Origin: Chionis minor
Taxonomy: Eukaryota > Chordata > Aves > Charadriiformes > Chionididae
Direction: 5' to 3'
DNA length: 64,000 nucleotides
Assembly (NCBI GenBank): GCA_013398295.1
Contig: VZSF01003940.1
Location: 248,001 to 312,000, forward strand
Positions 61,390 through 64,000 of this stretch are shown here, piece by piece (the first letter of the stretch is position 1; each line of letters starts with the position of its first letter). A program made the translations under genes and the position numbers. The notes beneath the pieces were generated by a model. It was not told the DNA's origin and ran no database searches. It saw only the letters and a list, made by a program, of their open reading frames with translations.

Positions 61390-62600
61390 AAAAGTACTAT
61401 AACCCCTTCTACAGGCAGTGTATCAGAGGACCTGTATCAAATTGATGTGGGAAATGCAAAGTTTATGGCAGCATGAACAACAGTCAAGACACCAAATTCA
61501 GGTGGTTTGCATTTAGGAATTAAAAAAGAAATAACTGATTTATTTAGAGCCGTGATACACAATGCTGTGCAAAAGTGCCTTGTTGGCAGAAGACTGGAAG
61601 ATAACTAGAAAGACTCTAAATTTTTGAAGTTTCTGGACAATTTCTCCTTAATTACCGACTAATAATTCTGAAAGCTACTCCAAGGAAATTGCTGGAAACT
61701 ATAAAAAAAATCAGAATTAGCAAAGCCAAAATAAACAGGATCTATTAAAGAAGAATCAACATAGCTTATATAAAGGCAAGGTACGTATCAAAAATACATT
61801 GTAAAGGTTTACAGTCAATAATAACAGAGTCAATAAGAATATGGATAAGAAAGATGAGTTAATACAGTGTACATGCATTTCCAAAAGGCTTTCTGCAAGA
61901 GTCTTTTTTAAAGGTTTTCAAATAAGCTGAGCAGTCATGAGAAGGAAAGTCCCCACATGAATAAAGTAGCTGATTAAAAAGAAAGATATTGAAGGTTAGT
62001 GTAAAAGTCATTTCTTTCTCTGAAGAGAGATACTCAGCAGAGTCTTACAGGATTTATTAGAGACCCTGGTGTTCAGCATGTTTTTAAGTTATCTGAAAAA
62101 AGGAGTGAAGAGTGTGATGACAAACTTTCAGGATGCTACTGTTATTCATGGTGGTAAAGATAGGAATTGACTGTGAAGAACTGCAGAAAAGCCTTGCAAC
62201 CAAGCAACTGAGCAAGATAATGGCAGATGAAATTCAGGAAGGATAGTTGTAAAATGATGCACAAGGGAAAAAAGAATTTTACCTACACAGTGATAAGCCA
62301 ACCACTAATACATAGGAACAGGACGTTAAGGTCACTGTAGATAGTGCCGTGAAAACATAAATCCAATACCCAGGAGCGCAAAACCAGAGAAATGAACAGT
62401 AGCAATTACTAAAAAAGGACCAGAAACGCAAACAAAAATATTATCTTATTGTGCAAATCCACTGTACTGTTGCATCTTAAAAACTGTATGCAGTTTTGGT
62501 CGTCCCTTGCCATGAGAATAATTGAGGTTATAGAATGGCTTCCATGAAAGGACCCACTGGCTACACTAGCTCTTCCCAAATTTCAAGCAAAAATGATGGT
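61390..62600 (+). mobile_element. CR1-type LINE relic, reverse-transcriptase part of ORF2
   Basis: This is the clearest repeat in the window. Reading left to right, successive blocks match the CR1/L3 ORF2 in order. There is a 'gactggaagatagc' equivalent (about 61,591) and a 'tataaaggcaag' equivalent (about 61,770). An 'aagcagtcatgggagaaggaaggtcc' equivalent (about 61,930) corresponds to the end of the palm region. The 'ctgttcaacatctttattaatgacctggaaaaaggagtgaagagtgt' equivalent (about 62,070-62,120) and 'gatgacaccaaac' carry the degenerate catalytic block. 'tggcagatgaaattca' is nearly intact (62,220-62,236), then 'gtcactgtggatagttctctgaaaacat' (about 62,332-62,358), 'gtgcagttttggtc' (about 62,488) and 'atggaacggcttccatatgagg' (about 62,532). 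Frameshifts and stops abound, and both 5' and 3' ends are missing. It is thus a 5'-truncated, long-dead copy. Exact limits need a repeat search. Confidence 0.85.
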
Positions 62601-64000
62601 TTATTAACAGCTCTACTTTGACTGCTGCTGTAAAATACAGAAAAAAGTGGAAATTTCAGAACATAATTCAGTTTTATTGATGGTTGTTTGCCACAGTGTG
62701 CAGTCTCCTGATTTTGATATGGAAAAAAAAGCAAAAAGCTTTCAAGCCTAAGGATTTAATGTGTAAAACTTGCACATGGATTTCATAATCGGTAGCAAAC
62801 AAGAGAAAACTACTGTGAGTAACCACTGTATTTCACTAAAGAGATATTGAGAAAAAGCCAAACCAACCATTCTGTATCTTTTTTTTTCACGTAGTTTAAA
62901 CAACAGCATATTGAATTTACAGGAAATCTCATTTAGAAATTACTAGTGATCTAACATTTTATTTCTCTCGTCGTTCATATTGCTTAACCTTTGAAGCTGG
63001 ACGAGAAATTATTCTCTTGCCCTGCAGCAAATAACTATAGAGAACTTAAGTAGGAAATCACAGGATGAGAAATCAGGAGCTCTTTGGATTTAGTACTGCT
63101 GGGAATGAGTCAATATGTTATGGTAGTACAAAGAAACTAAATTTTAGGGAATTAATAAAGTTAGCAATCAGCTTACAATGGGATTTTTTTTTTAGTAGGA
63201 ACCAGTAAACTGGAACAGAACAATGCAGCTGCTTGTAATCCCATTTAAAGTGGTGTCACTCAGGAGCAGAAGTAACTGACTTTTACTGGAAAATATGTTA
63301 TTAAAGAAGAAATTATACAAAGAGTAAGCAAATTATATGGGAAAGGCTTTTAAGATCACAGCAGGAAAGGTACAATAATCTATCCAGTGCTTTAGAGAAA
63401 AGAACAAAAATCTTAATTCCAGGGAAAAGGATTATGCCTTTACCACTTGAGGGTTTGGAGTTTAAATGAATACTGCACAGCATTTTTCTTCTTGTCCCAC
63501 TGGCCTTCATCAGCCTGATTAAGCTCAATCACAGAGCAAAGATGATTCTCCAGCATTGTTGCCAGGAATATAGACTTGTTTGAATAACATTAGCCCCCAG
63601 GAGTAAATTAAATTCATTTTTCCCCCGAATTGTACTACATATCTACACATAATTATTTGTACAGAGTACATAATTGTACTAATGTTGGCAGATGAGCTAC
63701 TGTAAACTATTTCTATATGAAAAAATGAAGCTGAAACTTCAATGCTTTGGGAAAGGTTGCAAAGCTTTTTTTAAGTCCAAGAGAAAACTTAAAATGCTAG
63801 TCTTGAGAAGCCAGCATTGGTAATTCAAATGTGGAGGAGACTGACAGGGACAAAAAAGTACAATGTAGTGATTTGGAAAGAAGTATTCATAATTTCCACT
63901 AAGAGAGGTGTAACTGCAAACTGCAATTCCTCCTCTGCTTTTAGTTCTCACGTTTGATCTCGCCCAACACAGAAAGACTGCCGACAAATATGTTGTGTAT
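62601..64000. other. AT-rich non-coding stretch to window end
   Basis: I see no gene. Sequence right after 62,600 no longer follows the LINE. Short self-complementary TA-rich words occur near 63,655-63,690 (such as TGTAC/GTACA pairs). Nothing else is recognisable. Confidence 0.55.

Noticed and set aside
1..64000. CRISPR arrays, bacterial operons, prophage or endogenous viral genes
   Set aside because: No regularly spaced repeats, no ribosome-binding-site spaced genes, and no retroviral or other viral protein similarity was seen. The sequence is typical vertebrate non-coding DNA.

Overview
This looks like non-coding, probably gene-edge or intronic, nuclear DNA from an amniote, most likely a bird or other sauropsid. 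The DNA is AT-rich and short of CpG. No frame carries a compact gene series, and there are no L1, Alu or B1-type repeats. The only interspersed repeats I can recognise are old, decayed copies of CR1-type (CR1/L3-like) LINEs. Nothing suggests a prokaryote, a plasmid or a virus.

Layout. Positions 1-42,380 are AT-rich sequence with CR1 relics at about 4,290-4,410 (weak, reverse) and 20,205-20,530 (clear, forward), scattered homopolymer and G-rich tracts, several imperfect palindromes and a handful of possible exons that I cannot assign to a gene. At 42,380-43,330 base composition changes sharply. This is a CpG island, densest at about 43,000-43,130. It carries a TATA-like box, two E2F-type sites inside a 68-base tandem duplication, YY1-type motifs and an inverted CCAAT. 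I read it as the promoter of one gene and possibly of a divergent pair. On the + strand a short first coding exon (ATG at 43,075), tandem GTGAG donors, a TACTAAT branch point and a strong acceptor at 43,438 make a coherent start of a + strand gene. I do not recognise its product, and I could not follow it downstream.

Positions 43,488-64,000 are again AT-rich. They hold a 16-base-pair hairpin at 43,658-43,706, a forward CR1 fragment at about 54,480-54,640 and the best repeat of the window, a forward CR1 reverse-transcriptase relic of roughly 1.2 kb at 61,390-62,600.

No RNA gene, CRISPR array, intact transposon or complete protein-coding gene can be supported. Open frames of 60-137 codons occur on both strands, but at the number and length expected by chance in DNA of this composition, so they are not annotated as genes. 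All exon calls are inferences from splice signals plus an open frame. Protein-to-genome alignment or RNA-seq would decide them.
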